Shown one piece after another: positions 1 through 12,295 of a DNA stretch of 64,000 nt. Location: positions 7,426,501 through 7,490,500 of the forward strand of contig OW051470.1 in assembly GCA_932521025.1 (NCBI GenBank), written 5' to 3'. The translations under genes and the position numbers were made by a program. Source of the DNA: Oscheius onirici. Taxonomy: Eukaryota > Nematoda > Chromadorea > Rhabditida > Rhabditidae. Every line of letters starts with the position of its first letter. Within the stretch, counting starts at the first letter, position 1. Under the pieces are notes generated by a model, which did not search any database, had not been told where the DNA came from, and saw only the letters and a list, made by a program, of their open reading frames with translations.

Positions 1-1331
1 TTCAAGCGACGAATCAAGTTCAATATTCTGACGGCCGTCTACAATCTAATCGAGGTTTGCCTTCTCCCGAACTTTAAAAATTTTCAAATTTAGCAAACAC
101 ACGAATGGCGACAGCCGATATCTGTCCCCGAGAGTGTTAGTCGAATCAAAGACGCCAAGGAAGATTTGGATGTCGAGATCCAGAGAGGCGCGAATGACAT
201 CACTGTCGAAGACACATTAGCCACAGATATTATTAGGATATTGGATGATGAAGCGGTTGGTTTCTATTATTTCTCGAAGAAAACTTCTTTCAGATCAAAA
301 AGTCCCTGGAACGATGCCATCAGATGAGCAGCGACTACCGTCTTGAGGACGGAACTTTACACTTTTTGACAGACGACCACATTTCGAAGATTTTCGACAA
401 GGACGAGGAGCTCACTTGCGAAGACATTGTACATTCGCGCTATCCGACTACCGACATTCAAGATTTCCGGTTTGGGATCAAAAAGATGAAGATGCAGATT
501 CATGACATGGGAGGGCAGGCCTCGGAACTGGTGAGCACTAGAAGTTACGGATCAGAAGGCGCTTTGACCTGCCCAACCTTGAAATTACCGTAACCATTAG
601 ACTGACACATGACTCTGGTTACTATGACTTCGGCGCTTATCCTAAATTTCAACTGTCTAGAACATATTTCTTTCCAGAAAAAGCTCCCCGAATTCATCCA
701 GCAATGGGTCAGGACGACGAGTGACGGTAGCGAGAACTTTTTGCTCTTCGTCACCTCAATGGCCGACTTCAATTTGATCGACGAGAACAATGAGAACTTT
801 ACGGCCATGGATCGAAGTGTTCGAGTCCTTGACGTAAGTTCTCTCTCAAAAACTGAGCAGCAAAGAACTTCCAGATTGTTCTCGGGATGCAAGCAGTTCA
901 CGAATGCGGCGTGATGATCTTCTTCAACAAACAGGACAGATTTGACTTTGTGTGCCAAGAACTCCTCAAAACGGAAGAGGGTCGAAAAGAGATTATCAAG
1001 TATCTCGGAGCAGATATGGATAACGGTAAGGCTATTTTGTTTGCTCATAAAAGTAAAATTAAGGAAAGAAAGAGCGCGTAATGAAAGGCACAATCGAGGA
1101 CAAGCATCTACACAGCGCCGTGGCGAAGAAATTTTTGCGAGTGATCAAGCCAAAGCGGAAAATTGACGGAAGCAAGGGAGTCTACTACAAGTGAGTCTAT
1201 CTCTCTCTCTTTCGACTAGTCGAGAGTTCAGATTCACACAGGCGACGGACCGAAAAGTGATGAAGCTCATTTTCGACGCCATCGACATGGAATCAATCAA
1301 CAGCATGTTTGCCAACATTGATAACTTGTGA
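1..1331 (+). CDS. Divergent heterotrimeric G-protein alpha subunit (5' end outside window)
   Basis: Exons 1-54, 94-255, 294-530, 678-833, 875-1025, 1073-1190 and 1232-1331; the last ends in TGA. The start and the P-loop exon lie before the window. The G-alpha landmarks are visible in order. Switch I reads RYPTTDIQDF (R and TT conserved). Switch II reads DMGGQASE where DVGGQRSE is usual, and the catalytic Gln is kept. The G4 motif is NKQD and the G5 motif TQATD replaces TCATD. The helical-domain exon 94-255 is poorly conserved. Such proteins couple seven-helix receptors to effectors at the plasma membrane, and nematodes have an expanded set of divergent, often sensory-neuron alphas. The altered switch II residues make it a fast-evolving member rather than Gs, Gi, Gq or G12. 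It ends about 157 bp from the last visible apb-1 exon, on the opposite strand. Confidence 0.85.
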
Positions 1332-1487
1332 AATGAAGCAGATTCAATCGAATTCTGTTTACGGTAGCCGCAGCTACGTACCTATTTTCTATTTGACGTC
1401 GCGGAATAAAGAAAGGGATAGAGAGATCAATTCGGATCTGACTACGTTTTCCAGTTTAAATTCTAAAAAAAAATTAAGAAGACCAAC

Positions 1488-4400
1488 CTGTAGATTGGTG
1501 AGAGGTTCCATGCGTTGAACTTGTTGCATATTTGTCACGCAGATGACGGAAGCTGTGACGCTCTGGCCGGGCTGGATGGGAGCCGCGACGTGCATCTGTT
1601 CGGAGACGGACAGTCCGAAAGAGTTCTTATTCAGCTGGACGGCAAAGTCGGACATGGGCTGCATGGCCTTGTTCGTAATGTTCATCTCCATGTGAATGTT
1701 GGCTCCGCGACGGTACCAGGTTCCTTCCAGATGGAGTCCTTTGGAACGAGAGGCATCCAGCCAGAGCTGACGCGGCGGCACGTAGCCCTGTCCTCCACCA
1801 ACAGACAAACCAGTGCCGAAAATGTCGCCGAGACCTCCAAGACTTGGAACAGCAGAAGGAGCAGCCGTGGTGGCTGGCCCGCCGAGTCCCAGAGCAGCAA
1901 GAGGGTCAGGAACTGGGGCAGCTGGTCCAGAACTTGTAGTTTTGCCCAATCCGAGCAGATCGTCAAGTCCGCCTCCGAAAGAGGATCCGACAGCTGCAGA
2001 AGACGTAGGGACGGGAGGAGCAGTGAGATCGAGAGACAGGAGGTCGGCAATGACATTGTCTTGTGACGGAATGACAGTTGGCTGAGCTGAGGACGAGGTG
2101 GACTGGGAGCCGGGAACGGGAATATCGACGACTTGATGACCACTGAAATTTTATATTACAGAGATTTTTTGACACGCTACTCACTTGGAAGAGCTGGTTC
2201 CCTGACGCAGAGGCTGACGGGCAGTGTCGATAAAGGCAGAAGGCGGTTTGTGATAGACCGAGGCCAGACTGCCGATGTGACAGACGAGCTGGTCGAGTAG
2301 AGACGGTTCCAGAAGATCTGAACTCTTACTCTCATCAAAGCATTCGAATAAACTGACCAGTCTCCTCAGAAATGAGAGGTTTCTCGGCGAGAACGACCTG
2401 CTTGGCTGCAGCCGGATCGGCAGACAGAAGACGCCAGTAGATGTATCCACGATCACGGAGGTCCGGATTGTCGCTGTCCTGTGTGGCGAGCGAAAGAACT
2501 CGCTGGACGAGCTGTTGAGTGTCGGCCGGTCGCTTGAGGAACAATTTGACCACGGCGGTAAGCAGCTGCAACTGGACCTGGGTGTTCTCGTCATGGAATC
2601 CGTCCACAAAACTCTCAAGCAGCTCGTCGGCATTGTCAATTCGCTCGGCATACTCTCCCACGATCCAGATCATCGAGGCACGGGCTTCCGGCTCATCCAG
2701 CGTGTCCAAATTCTCGCAGAGCGTCGAGATGATGCTCTCGTATCTGTTCGGGTACTTGCGGAAGATGTCCTTGATGACCACGACGGCTTCCTGGACGACG
2801 TAGTTGACCTTGGTCTGGATCAGCTCCAGAAGCGTAGCCACGCATCGTTCACTGCTCTCTTCTACCTGAAATTGATCACTGTTGTTTGCGCCTGAGACCA
2901 TCATCGTTTTTTTGGCATAACAATTCGCAGAACAGCAGGCAAAGGAAGAAAAAGAACGAACCTTGATGGCACAGCGTCCAATAGCCCTGACGGCCTTCCT
3001 GACAAAGTCGACATCGACCTCGGTAGCGTACTCTTTCAGTTCACTGAGAACCTGGGCAATGTTGCTCTGCTGGGCGAGACGAATCATAATGTCCAGCTTT
3101 TCCATCTTGACGTAAATCGGATCATTGTACTTGACGAAGAAGACCTTCATCTCCTGCTTCAGAATGTCCGGCCGCTTCTGGACAATGAGGTTGATGTTGC
3201 GCAGAGCCACATATTGAATTTCTGGCTCAGCCGAGAGGAGAGTGACCTTAATCGAGTCTTTGAAAAGTATAGAGTGGGTTTACCATTGGCGGGGCGAGTT
3301 TCTTCGTCAGCTGTGCGATGAAATCCGAGTCGTAGGGCAGGAGATCAACGAGCTTCATCAGAACTTTGACAGTCGACAGAACAACGGCTGCATTGGCATG
3401 GGCCAGACGGGGAGAGATTCGCTCGCAGATGTTCTGAGCTTCGCGTTCGTCACGGGGCTTGTATTCGGCCAGAGCGTCCAAGATGAATACCTGGAATATG
3501 AAGTAGAGGAGCAAATTCTCCAATGAACATACCTGTCCCCATTCGGTACACTCATTCAAAGCAGTCAGAAGCTTGTTGACCATTTGACTGTTGACCTCGA
3601 TGATCGGACGCTGTTCGTTGATTTCGGAGAGAGCGGCGACGGCATTGGCAACGACCATCGGATTGGCATCGGAGAGGAGATCACTCAAAAGCTCGGCAAA
3701 GCCTTGTTCCTCGACCAGCGTCGGATTCATGTCGTAGAGCTTGGCCACACAGACGGCGGCCGTCTTTCTGACATAGGGATCCTCGTCCTTCATGCACTTG
3801 CGCAGCGGCTCACACAGATACTCGGTAATCTTCTCCACACGAATACAGCCCATTGTGCGGACGGCCAAGGCTCTGATCAGCGGATTCGGGTCTTCGCAAT
3901 CCTGAAAGAGTATTTGATAAATTTCAATCAGAGACTCCTCAGAATCAACTGTCATCTGGAATCTTCAGACTCTCACATTTCTGACATTTTCCACTTCTCT
4001 ATTCAATAACTACGAACTTATTGTCCTCAGACAGTGATTCTCAGAGATAAGAGGCTTCTCATCATCTCTCGTGATTCACGATGGACTGACATAAGTTTCT
4101 TACGGTTTATCTCACAGGGGTGTCTCAGTCTTCTCTGAACAATGCGGACGCAATCTCCTATTGGCTCTTGTCCAGTAGATCCTACTGCCTGTTCACCCCA
4201 GAACTACCGACTCGTCCCATTCCTTCAGTTCAAAACAAAGAAGAGAAACTACTCACTTTTACAAAGGTGTTGACGGCCATGATGGCCAGATCCGGTTGAC
4301 TTTTGGCGTAGTTCATCAGGTAGAGGTAGACGAGCTTCTTGAGTTCTACATTATCCGTCTGCATGCAGTTTACGACATCGGGGAACAATGCACTGAAAGT

Positions 4401-4615
4401 GGACTTTTTCTCAGTAGTTTACTCTCCACAAACCTGACATCTTTGCCTACAGTCATGCTGGCGATGACCTTCTTTACAGCTTCTTTTTTCTTCTCTTTCT
4501 TGTCCGAATTCAGTTCCGTCTTCAACTCGAAGATCTCTCCTGAAATCAGAATAGAGTGGAAACTACCAAAAAGCGTACCTTTCTTTGTCGTCGAGAAGTA
4601 CTTGCTGTCGCTCAT
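1488..4615 (-). CDS. apb-1: AP-1/AP-2 complex beta subunit (beta adaptin), C-terminal platform missing
   Basis: Nine exons on the minus strand: 4579-4615, 4434-4539, 4257-4392, 3533-3901, 3284-3490, 2962-3246, 2358-2865, 2185-2317 and 1488-2142 (2436 nt, 812 codons in frame). The N-terminal trunk is an Armadillo-type solenoid very close to metazoan beta adaptins. It is followed by a Gly/Pro/Ser hinge and the first, beta-sandwich half of the ear. Beta adaptin is a large subunit of the clathrin adaptors that bind dileucine cargo at the trans-Golgi network, endosomes and plasma membrane. The last visible exon ends at a good donor (GTTGGT) just where the ear platform subdomain, about 125 residues, should begin. 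No matching exon lies between here and position 1. Reading through the donor gives about 32 unrelated residues and a stop at 1389. One beta gene may serve both AP-1 and AP-2, as in C. elegans. Confidence 0.95.
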
Positions 4616-6130
4616 GGCTGTGTGCTAACTGAAGACGCTTTTTAGTTACAAGCGATTGATGACTAGTTTAATCCTAAAAGTTTTTTTGTTTTTGAAGTTT
4701 TCTTCAAAGAAAGTTTTTAAGAGTGATTTGATTGAAATAAGCTGACGATTTGACCTGTCAAGAGAAGCAAGTGCAATGAAAAGATGAGTATCCGAAGACG
4801 TTTGCTAAAATGTACTGTTTGGTAGATAGTCAAGAGAACAGTGAAACTCTTCTTTTTCAAAAGTATTTGGACAACAGTTCTGCGATCAGCTGATCAGAAC
4901 TTTTTGTCCAGAAGTTTAGGAAAATTGTACTGGTCGACATGTTTTTCAATAGAGGAACGGGTATACTTGCTGGTTGACAAGTGCGCAGGACTAGACAAGG
5001 TTCTGGGGATATCAGAATTATGGAAAGAAGTGAACTGATCAGCTGTGACTACTGACTCACTGAGGAACCGTAGGGTTGGGAAGAAAGGGAGAACAAAAAT
5101 GATAAAGGCTTAAAAGCATTGACCTTACAGGAGCATCGCTTTCTGTCTCTTTGGCATTTATAAAACCTACAAGTTTTGCAACGTCCTTCCAGTGCTAAGG
5201 TTGGAGGTGGTTGTCTTCCCTTTTACTTCGCTCTGTCACAGAGCCCATAGTTCCCCTTCCCTTCTTCCCTTGTCACTCTGTTCCAGTAACCCCCTGTCCC
5301 ACCAAAGAAACTATCAAAGTCGTTAGAATCCTTCGCGCACTTGATTTTCCTGTCGCGACTTGTTAAAAACTAATTTGTGCACACAAAGCTCCCCTCCTTA
5401 TCCTCAATTAGAGCTTCAGACAGACACACAGACGCGAGAGCAATTTAAAGTGGATGTTTTGTCACTAAACTGGGACTATGAGAGTGACAAAATAGACACG
5501 AAATGACCAGAGCCTGATGATTCGTACATCTTGTTCTTCTGAGTTTCTTCACTTTTTTCGTGGTTCTAACGAACTGTAACTGAGTATTTAATAAACTTTT
5601 TCAAGTGTTCAAATCTTCACTTTTCTGTTAAGAGTAGTTGTGAAAGAGCTGTTTCCGCGTGGATAATTCCAATGATCTGATTCGATCGGAAGAGGATCAG
5701 GGCAAGAAACTCTTTTCTACAACCTAGAATTGCTAAACTCTAAGTGGATAGACAAATTCCTTTGGAAGGAAAGAAAGAGAATACCGAGCCGGCTGAATAT
5801 TGACGAAAAATGGCCCGAAAGTCCAACACTGCCCCCCTTATTCTCCCCGTGCACTCAATATGCGTCAGCTTCCTTGCTTGGCGGCAAAGGCGCACTTTGA
5901 GTTCATTTTGGCTTCCTTCAAATTTTCTATCCACCCTATCTATTTCCCTTCTTTCCACATAAATTTTCTTGATGTTTGTCATTTTAGCGTCAAGTGAATC
6001 ATAAATGTGACCAAGTGAATAAGATAGAAAACTAGCAGTGTAAGCGCTCATTATGCTGTCTACTTCGTCCACAATGTTTCTTTCATTCTTTTCATTGAAT
6101 AATCGTAAATGTATGTTCTTCAGAGATCCA
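4616..6130. other. Intergenic region, about 1.5 kb, with a dispersed repeat
   Basis: This stretch lies between the divergent starts of apb-1 and swsn-3 and must hold both promoters. I find no supported exon. Positions 5165-5320 match, on the opposite strand, sequence at 22815-22960 inside the ligand-gated channel intron, so this is a dispersed repeat. The AG at about 6123 just before the swsn-3 ATG fits a spliced-leader acceptor. Confidence 0.6.
5165..5320 (-). repeat. Dispersed repeat, copy 1 (other copy at 22815-22960)
   Basis: The reverse complement aligns along its length with 22815-22960. Shared blocks include the TAGTTTCTTT end, a GTGAC-rich middle, a GTGACAGA block and a CTGGAAGG(A/G)CGTTGC end. 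The divergence suggests an old repeat family. I could not define its termini. Confidence 0.6.
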
Positions 6131-7570
6131 ATGATGATGTCGACACCGTTCCGCCACCCAATGTCTACTCCTGGCCGTGTAAGTATGCTTTCTGGTCACC
6201 AACTTAGATCATTTTTGTTTCAGAATGATGTTCTCAAGGCTCCGAAAGCCCCCGACAGGCCAATGATTCCCTACATGCGATTCAGTCGAAAAATGTGGTC
6301 CAAAGTCAGCTTTCTAGTACTTTCTGAGCGAACAAAAGAGTTCAGGTTCGTGCGGACAATCCGAGCATTCCGATCTGGGAAATTGGAAAACGAGTCGGTC
6401 AGCTGTGGCGAGAAACATCCGATGCGGAGAAGGGCGTCTATCAGCAGGAGTACGAAATCGAGCGGGTAAGCATTTTATTTTTTCTGGGGGAAAACAAGAA
6501 TTTCATCGTCAGGTCGAGTACGAGAAGCACATGAAGCATTACCACAACAGTCCGGCCTACCAGCAGTACATGAATGCCAAGAATCGAGCCAAAATCAACG
6601 AGAAAAACTCGCGAGCCCGGATTGAACACGGAGGCGTCGTAATTCAGCCCGTGGACGAGGACGACTTTAACAATGAGCTCACTTGCAGACGCGTTGCAGC
6701 CGTCAGGTAAATTTTTTTAGTAATGAATAGTGTAAAAATCCTTCAGATATGATCGTAATCATCGTCTCATAACCGAGCTCTTCTCACCGGCCATCGTCTC
6801 CGACACGCGGACGATCGTGGCCCAGACCCGGATGGATATGCTCCGGAAGCAGGCTCAGTCACTGAATAATCATCTTTCGAAGCTCGGCGACGAGCTGACA
6901 ACTTTGGCCGAAGTTCATAGTGAGAAGAAGAGACAAATTGAGAGGAATTCTGAAGAGTTTGTCGAGAGTCTGAAAAAGGTTAGTTATTTCTCTTTCTTGA
7001 TCTTGAAAATTGTCTCGAATGTTCACTGTTCTCGTACTTTTCATGATCAGTGCAGGCTTCTTGAGTTCATCGTGTGAAACAACCTCTGAACGTGAGAAAC
7101 ACAACTAAGGGTACAAGGAACGAAAAATGAACAAGTCAAAGTTATGGCAAAAACACATATTTTAGGTCTGCGAAGAGCGACCACAGCTGGAAGAGGACAA
7201 ATTCAACGAGCTCGTCGACGAATGGACAGAAAAACTGGCCGCGGCTTACGAAGACTACAAGAAGAAGCAGGAGGAGATTAACGCCAAAATCGGTTTGTTC
7301 TTTCACTCTTTTGGAACACACGAAACAGCTTGACAAGTCTTATCACCACGCACGCGGATGTAACAATCAACCCTTTTTTCAGCCGCTGATCGCGAAAAGA
7401 TGGTCGAAGAAACCCCAGTTCTGGCCGAGCTCGTTATGGGAGATGACGAAGAGAAAACTAATGAGGAGGAGGAGAAAACTGCGAAAGAGACAAAAGAAGC
7501 CGAGTCGAAAGACGACGAAGGAGGCGAAGATGAGGAGAAAGACGAAGAATCTTCCGACACTGCCGAATAA
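6131..7570 (+). CDS. swsn-3: SWI/SNF (BAF) complex HMG-box subunit, BAF57/SMARCE1 homologue
   Basis: Exons 6131-6178, 6224-6304, 6346-6465, 6513-6706, 6747-6978, 7166-7292 and 7383-7570, ending TAA (329 aa). The HMG box spans roughly residues 25-100, beginning near KAPDRPMIPYMRFSRKMW and containing NPSIPIWEIGK. A coiled-coil middle region (about 170-275) and a very acidic Glu/Asp/Lys C-terminus follow, the layout of SMARCE1. The protein is a DNA-binding accessory subunit of the ATP-dependent SWI/SNF remodeller in the nucleus. Three consecutive ATGs open the frame, and an AG eight bases upstream fits trans-splicing. AATAAA lies at about 7666. The coab-1 start follows 265 bp later on the same strand, so the two could form an operon. 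Confidence 0.93.
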
Positions 7571-7665
7571 TCTCCTCTATTTCCGATTGTCTTTTACATT
7601 CCCTATTAATCTATTAATACACGTTAATCCCCGAGAGAGAAATCTCCCCATCTCATGTACAGCGG

Positions 7666-7671
7666 AATAAA
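7666..7671 (+). terminator. Poly(A) signal AATAAA of swsn-3
   Basis: A canonical AATAAA lies about 96 bases after the swsn-3 stop and before the next same-strand gene. Confidence 0.6.
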
Positions 7672-7835
7672 AGTTGCGACCACGCGAGATGCGTTGATTG
7701 TTTTTTGATAAGAGCGGTTGTGGCCCGCTTTCACGGACCTTTTCGGTCGTTATTATCACCTCTTATCGTCGCTGTTTTCCGGTTTCCTTGGAGCCATTTC
7801 AAGCGTGCCGCGTTCGAATTCCCTTCTCTAGAAAA

Positions 7836-9739
7836 ATGGATAACGATGACCAAGTCGGTGCCAAAATCACGGCCTTCCTCGCTACACACAATACGAAAAA
7901 GATTGCCTTTGTCACGGTTTGTTTTAATTGTTTTTCACGAGAAACTCGCACGCAATATTAGAGCGGAGGAACACGCGTTCCGCTGGAGAAGAATGCCGTC
8001 CGCTTCATTGACAACTTTTCCATGGGAAATCGCGGAGCTATCAGCACAGAGTTTGTTGTTTTTCATGCAAATATAATAAGGGAAAATTAGATATTTTCTC
8101 CAAGCCGGATACGCAGTCATTTTCCTCCACCGAGAAGAGTCACTGAAGCCCTTCTCACGCCATTACACGAATCTCTTCGAGTCTCTCACGATCGTAAATG
8201 GGAAGGTATGCAGCTTGCTTTGGTGCTTTACCCGAAGTTTACTTTTAAAAATGACCAACTTTCAGTAAAATCTGAACCTGTATCTGCTTAGAAATGCTTA
8301 TTTCCAGTTCATACCAACTGAAACTATGTAGCATCTGTTACTTCCAAAATCTTGAGGCGAACAGTTTGAATTACCTAGCTTTGTTTTTTATTCTTACCTT
8401 TCTTACGATTCAGCTGTCATTTTGTTAGAAAGTTGACTAAAATTGTAGCCACCTTGGTTAGAGTTTTATAGCCTCTTCGTCTAGACAAAATAACGCCATG
8501 AATCATCTTGCACTCGAAATGTATCTACGCATCTGTAAACTATCAAAGCTCATTACAAAGTAGCTGTTTTTCAAGAAGTTGTGAAACGTAAAAGAACTAG
8601 GTAGGTAAACATATAAAGCACGGCTATAATTTACCTCTGATCCTGTATAAAAGGGTACAATATAGTTGGCGCTGTGAAGAGTGCCATCTCAGATCTGTTC
8701 TTTAAAGTTGTCAAATTATTATACTTCCAGATCACATGCAATCTCCCGAACCTGGATCAGTACGTGGCGGACTTCCACAAATACTCCAGCCATCTTCTGA
8801 TGATCCCGTTTCAGACACTACAACAGTATCTTCATCTTCTTCCATTCGTAATTTTTTCCTTATTTTGGTCCAAAAATCCCTCTAGATCAGTAAGAAACTG
8901 GCCCCATTCGGTCACAGTGTCCTTCTCTACCTTGCGGCCGCAGTTTCTGACTTCTATGTCACTGCTGAGAAAATGGTCACTTTTTTTCCTTTCATATTTA
9001 AAAGACATTTTTCAGCCAACCCATAAAATCCAGTCCAGAGAGGGTGATCTGAACGTGACGCTCTCCGTCGTACCAAAGACTCTGGACAAGGTCGTTCAGC
9101 AGCTCGTACCCGAGGCATTCGTCGTTTCTTTCAAGGTAAAGCTACTCTTATTTTCATTTGAAATCTTTAGAATTACTTGTAACCAGATACATCCTCCCAA
9201 CTTTTGCAAGCGAACATTCAAGAGTGGCAAAATTGCAGGATACTCAGACAATTCAAATTTTACCTGCATAACTTGACTGAATATCTAGCTTTCTCTTAGT
9301 AGAACCATTCCAACGAACAAAACATAAAAACTGGCTGGTTTTCAAGTCTAACTGGAAATACCCAGCCAAACAAAGCAAAATATGAAAAAAAAACACAGCG
9401 AAGCAATTCCGTCACGTCTAGCCCTTTCCAGAAGCTATAAAAGTTTGATCTTTAAGCTCGAAACAGACCCGGCCATCCTGATCGAGAAGGCCAGAGGAGC
9501 CCTGGAAAAGTACGGACACGAGCTTGTAATTTCCTCCCTCTTCCACAAATATCCTAATTTAGGTGATTGCCAACATTTTGACGACGCGAAAACAGCAGGT
9601 CACATTCGTGGATCAATCCTCGGCCAAGGATCTGATTCTGTCGAAGGAGGAACTGGCTTCTGGCGTCGAAATCGAGAAGCCGATCATCGAGGAACTGTCG
9701 CGAAGACACCAGAGCCACATTCAACAGCATTCCAAGTAA
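7836..9739 (+). CDS. coab-1: Phosphopantothenate-cysteine ligase (PPCS)
   Basis: Exons 7836-7916, 7962-8050, 8091-8205, 8731-8847, 8886-8975, 9016-9135, 9457-9525 and 9563-9739 (285 aa, in frame to TAA). It ligates cysteine to 4'-phosphopantothenate in the second step of cytosolic coenzyme A synthesis. The nucleotide-binding start [10 protein letters not shown], the [12 protein letters not shown] block and the AAAVSDFY motif are all present and diagnostic of eukaryotic PPCS. The length is a little below the human enzyme. It follows swsn-3 on the same strand. Two introns are long for this window: 8206-8730 (525 bp) and 9136-9456 (321 bp); I see no gene in either. Confidence 0.95.
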
Positions 9740-9877
9740 AAGTTTTTTTTATACAATTGTAAATTTGAATAATTTATTACAACATAAAGCGTTTTATGAT
9801 GAATTTATACATGCATGGTATCACATAAAAAGAGACTTTTATAGACGGTTCAAACGAGCAGTGATGAGATTCAGGAT

Positions 9878-11958
9878 TTAGTGGGCAATCGCAGCATTGT
9901 TCTGAAAGTGTTTTTATTCAAATCGGTTAAAAATAGAGAAAAAAACAGTTAATCACTCCGCTCTCTCCACGCTCGGATTAATTTAGAAAATTTCAACCAT
10001 GCTTTTAATTTTGTCCTCACTACCTACCCTGCAGTATTCTATCGCTTCCTGAATGGTTTTTTGGTTCAGACTTGAAAAGAGTGATAAATGATACCTTCAG
10101 GTCCCAGAGGGCGATGAGTCCGTCAGTTCCACAGGTAGTAAACTTGAGAATATTGGAGGCGTTTCCGGAATGCGGCAGCACTTGACAGATCATATTTTGA
10201 TGGAGAGTCTTGAGCTGGACGTCCGGACCGGCGCTTGAGGCCATTCTGAATTGGGGTTGTTTAGAGTGGAACGAGGATATGCGTTGACTAGAACCAATCT
10301 TTCGGCTTACAAAGCCATCAAATATTCATATTTTCCGTTCTCAATCCTATTCCCAAAAAATGACGATGATGAACCTTCTTCCTCTTCTTTTTTCTTCGTC
10401 TCAGCCTCTTCTACAACCTGCGAAGGTCCTTCCGTCTTGGGAGCCTCTTTCTTGAACGCTTCGGCGGCTTTCGGTGCTAAGGTGGCCGTTTTCTTGCCTT
10501 CTTCTCCAATACAATAGCTCGCCTTGATGAAACTGTGCAACCATCAGAGGTAAATTATAGCCTTTTTTTAGGATAGGATTGAGAACGAGGGCATAAACCG
10601 GAGAATATGCTCAAACGTAGGCTAGAAATAATGCCAAGTGCTATACGAACCGTTGGGAGCTGAAGCACTTTTACAAAACCAACCTGTCAATGTTCTTGAA
10701 CATTTGAAGAGCGCTGCTGACCGAGGCATTCCTTTGTGACGAGGGAATATCCAGTTTACAGACTTGCTTCAGTTGACCAGAGGTGACGGTGAAGAGAAGC
10801 GGCGAGCAGTCATGGCCCTACATTTGTGTCATTTTTAGGAAGAAAACAGCCTCTTACAGCAGCGACGATGCTATTCTCGGTAACCCAATTCAAGGAGGTG
10901 AAGGGAAGACACGTTGTGCGAAGAACTTGAGCTTGTGTATTGTCCTGATTGGCATCAACGAGTGAGATTGACGAGTCGTGTGATACCCATGCTACACGGC
11001 ATCCGGACGGCGAAAAGGCTATTCCACGCACCCAGCCGCCACACGGGTACTCACCCATCAGCTGTCCGAAGGGCATTTTTGAGCCCCAGGGATTGGGAGC
11101 CGGCTTCTCGTCGACCTCTTTCACGTAGGCTGAATAGACGCGGGCCTGAAAGTCGCAGGCTCCGACGGCTAGAAGGACGTTGTTCGGATGCCAGTCGATA
11201 CATTGGACGGTCGAGCGGATGGGCTTCTTGATCTGCTTCGAGACCCACCTGGAAATGAACTGGGTTAGAAAGGCTACAAACTTAATGCACAACTGCAACT
11301 AAAAACCTAGCTGTTTTGCTTCGATTTTTTGCTAACTGGACTCAATCACCCGTTTATGGGGATAATAGAATAAACGCGACCAGAAGACAAGAAGTGAGAA
11401 CAAACCAGTCATTTTCTTTCTCGTAATAGCAGATGGAAACGAGCTTGGAGCCGCTGCCTACGGCGAATTTGTTCTCGAGAGGCGACCACTTCACACAGGT
11501 GGCAGCTCGTTGGAATCTGATCTAAAATTTTATCACTTTTTACCAAGAAAATCTGCAATTACCAGAACAAGCTCGGGCTTCCATACGCCTTTGTCAAAAG
11601 TCCACACAAAGGCATTCTTGTCCTGTGAGCAGGACACTATTCTGTTCGTCTTCGGAGCCCAATCAATGCCTGAATTGGTTGTATTTAGAAGAAAATTTAG
11701 GAAAATACCTGTAACGGGGAGATCGTGGTCAGTAAGCGTGTGCACATTGACCCAGTCGCCATTTTTCCACTCGAAAATGTGAATTTCGCTGCTCGAGGCA
11801 GACACGGCGATTTCTGAAACCTTTTTATGCATTTTAGCGATAAAAATCGAAAAGTAAACAAGAAATCAGCAAAACTCACGAGTACGATCCTTATTCCAGG
11901 CGTGGCAGGTAATGGAGCCGATTCCTAGGTTCCAGCTCTGCACAGGCACTCCAGTCAT
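9878..11958 (-). CDS. arx-3: Arp2/3 complex subunit 1 (ARPC1/p41, WD40)
   Basis: Nine exons: 11880-11958, 11709-11813, 11563-11669, 11406-11521, 10858-11248, 10684-10817, 10311-10532, 10095-10245 and 9878-9901 (442 aa). The protein is a seven-bladed beta propeller of the actin-nucleating Arp2/3 complex. Blade motifs such as [32 protein letters not shown] and [22 protein letters not shown] are strongly conserved. It is about 70 residues longer than vertebrate ARPC1. Most of the excess is a Lys/Glu-rich insert in exon 7 (10311-10532) before the last blade, where family members normally have a short exposed loop that contacts other subunits. The last exon codes only six residues (NNAAIAH region) before TAA. 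The ATG follows an AG acceptor, consistent with trans-splicing. Confidence 0.94.
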
Positions 11959-12295
11959 GGCTGAAAAGGTGTTGTTTTGTATGAGAAAAACTGGTAAGAT
12001 TGGGAAGAAAAGAGGAAAGGAGGCAATAATCCACAAAGGCTGACTCATTTCTTTCCAACGACATACGCCAAATGACGGCTTTGTAAACATCGCGCACAGC
12101 TGGAGCCAAACAATTTGCCGGAGGAATTCATGCGACTTGCACATTGCTCCCTGCCCAATTTGTCTGTTTTTCCTCACTTTTCTCCCATTTATCAGTGTTA
12201 AACACGTGTTTACACCAAGAAAACTATAAAAGCTAGATTTCCAATAAACTCTTCCGAAAACTTTTCTTTGTCCATAAAATCTGTTCCTTATTTAG

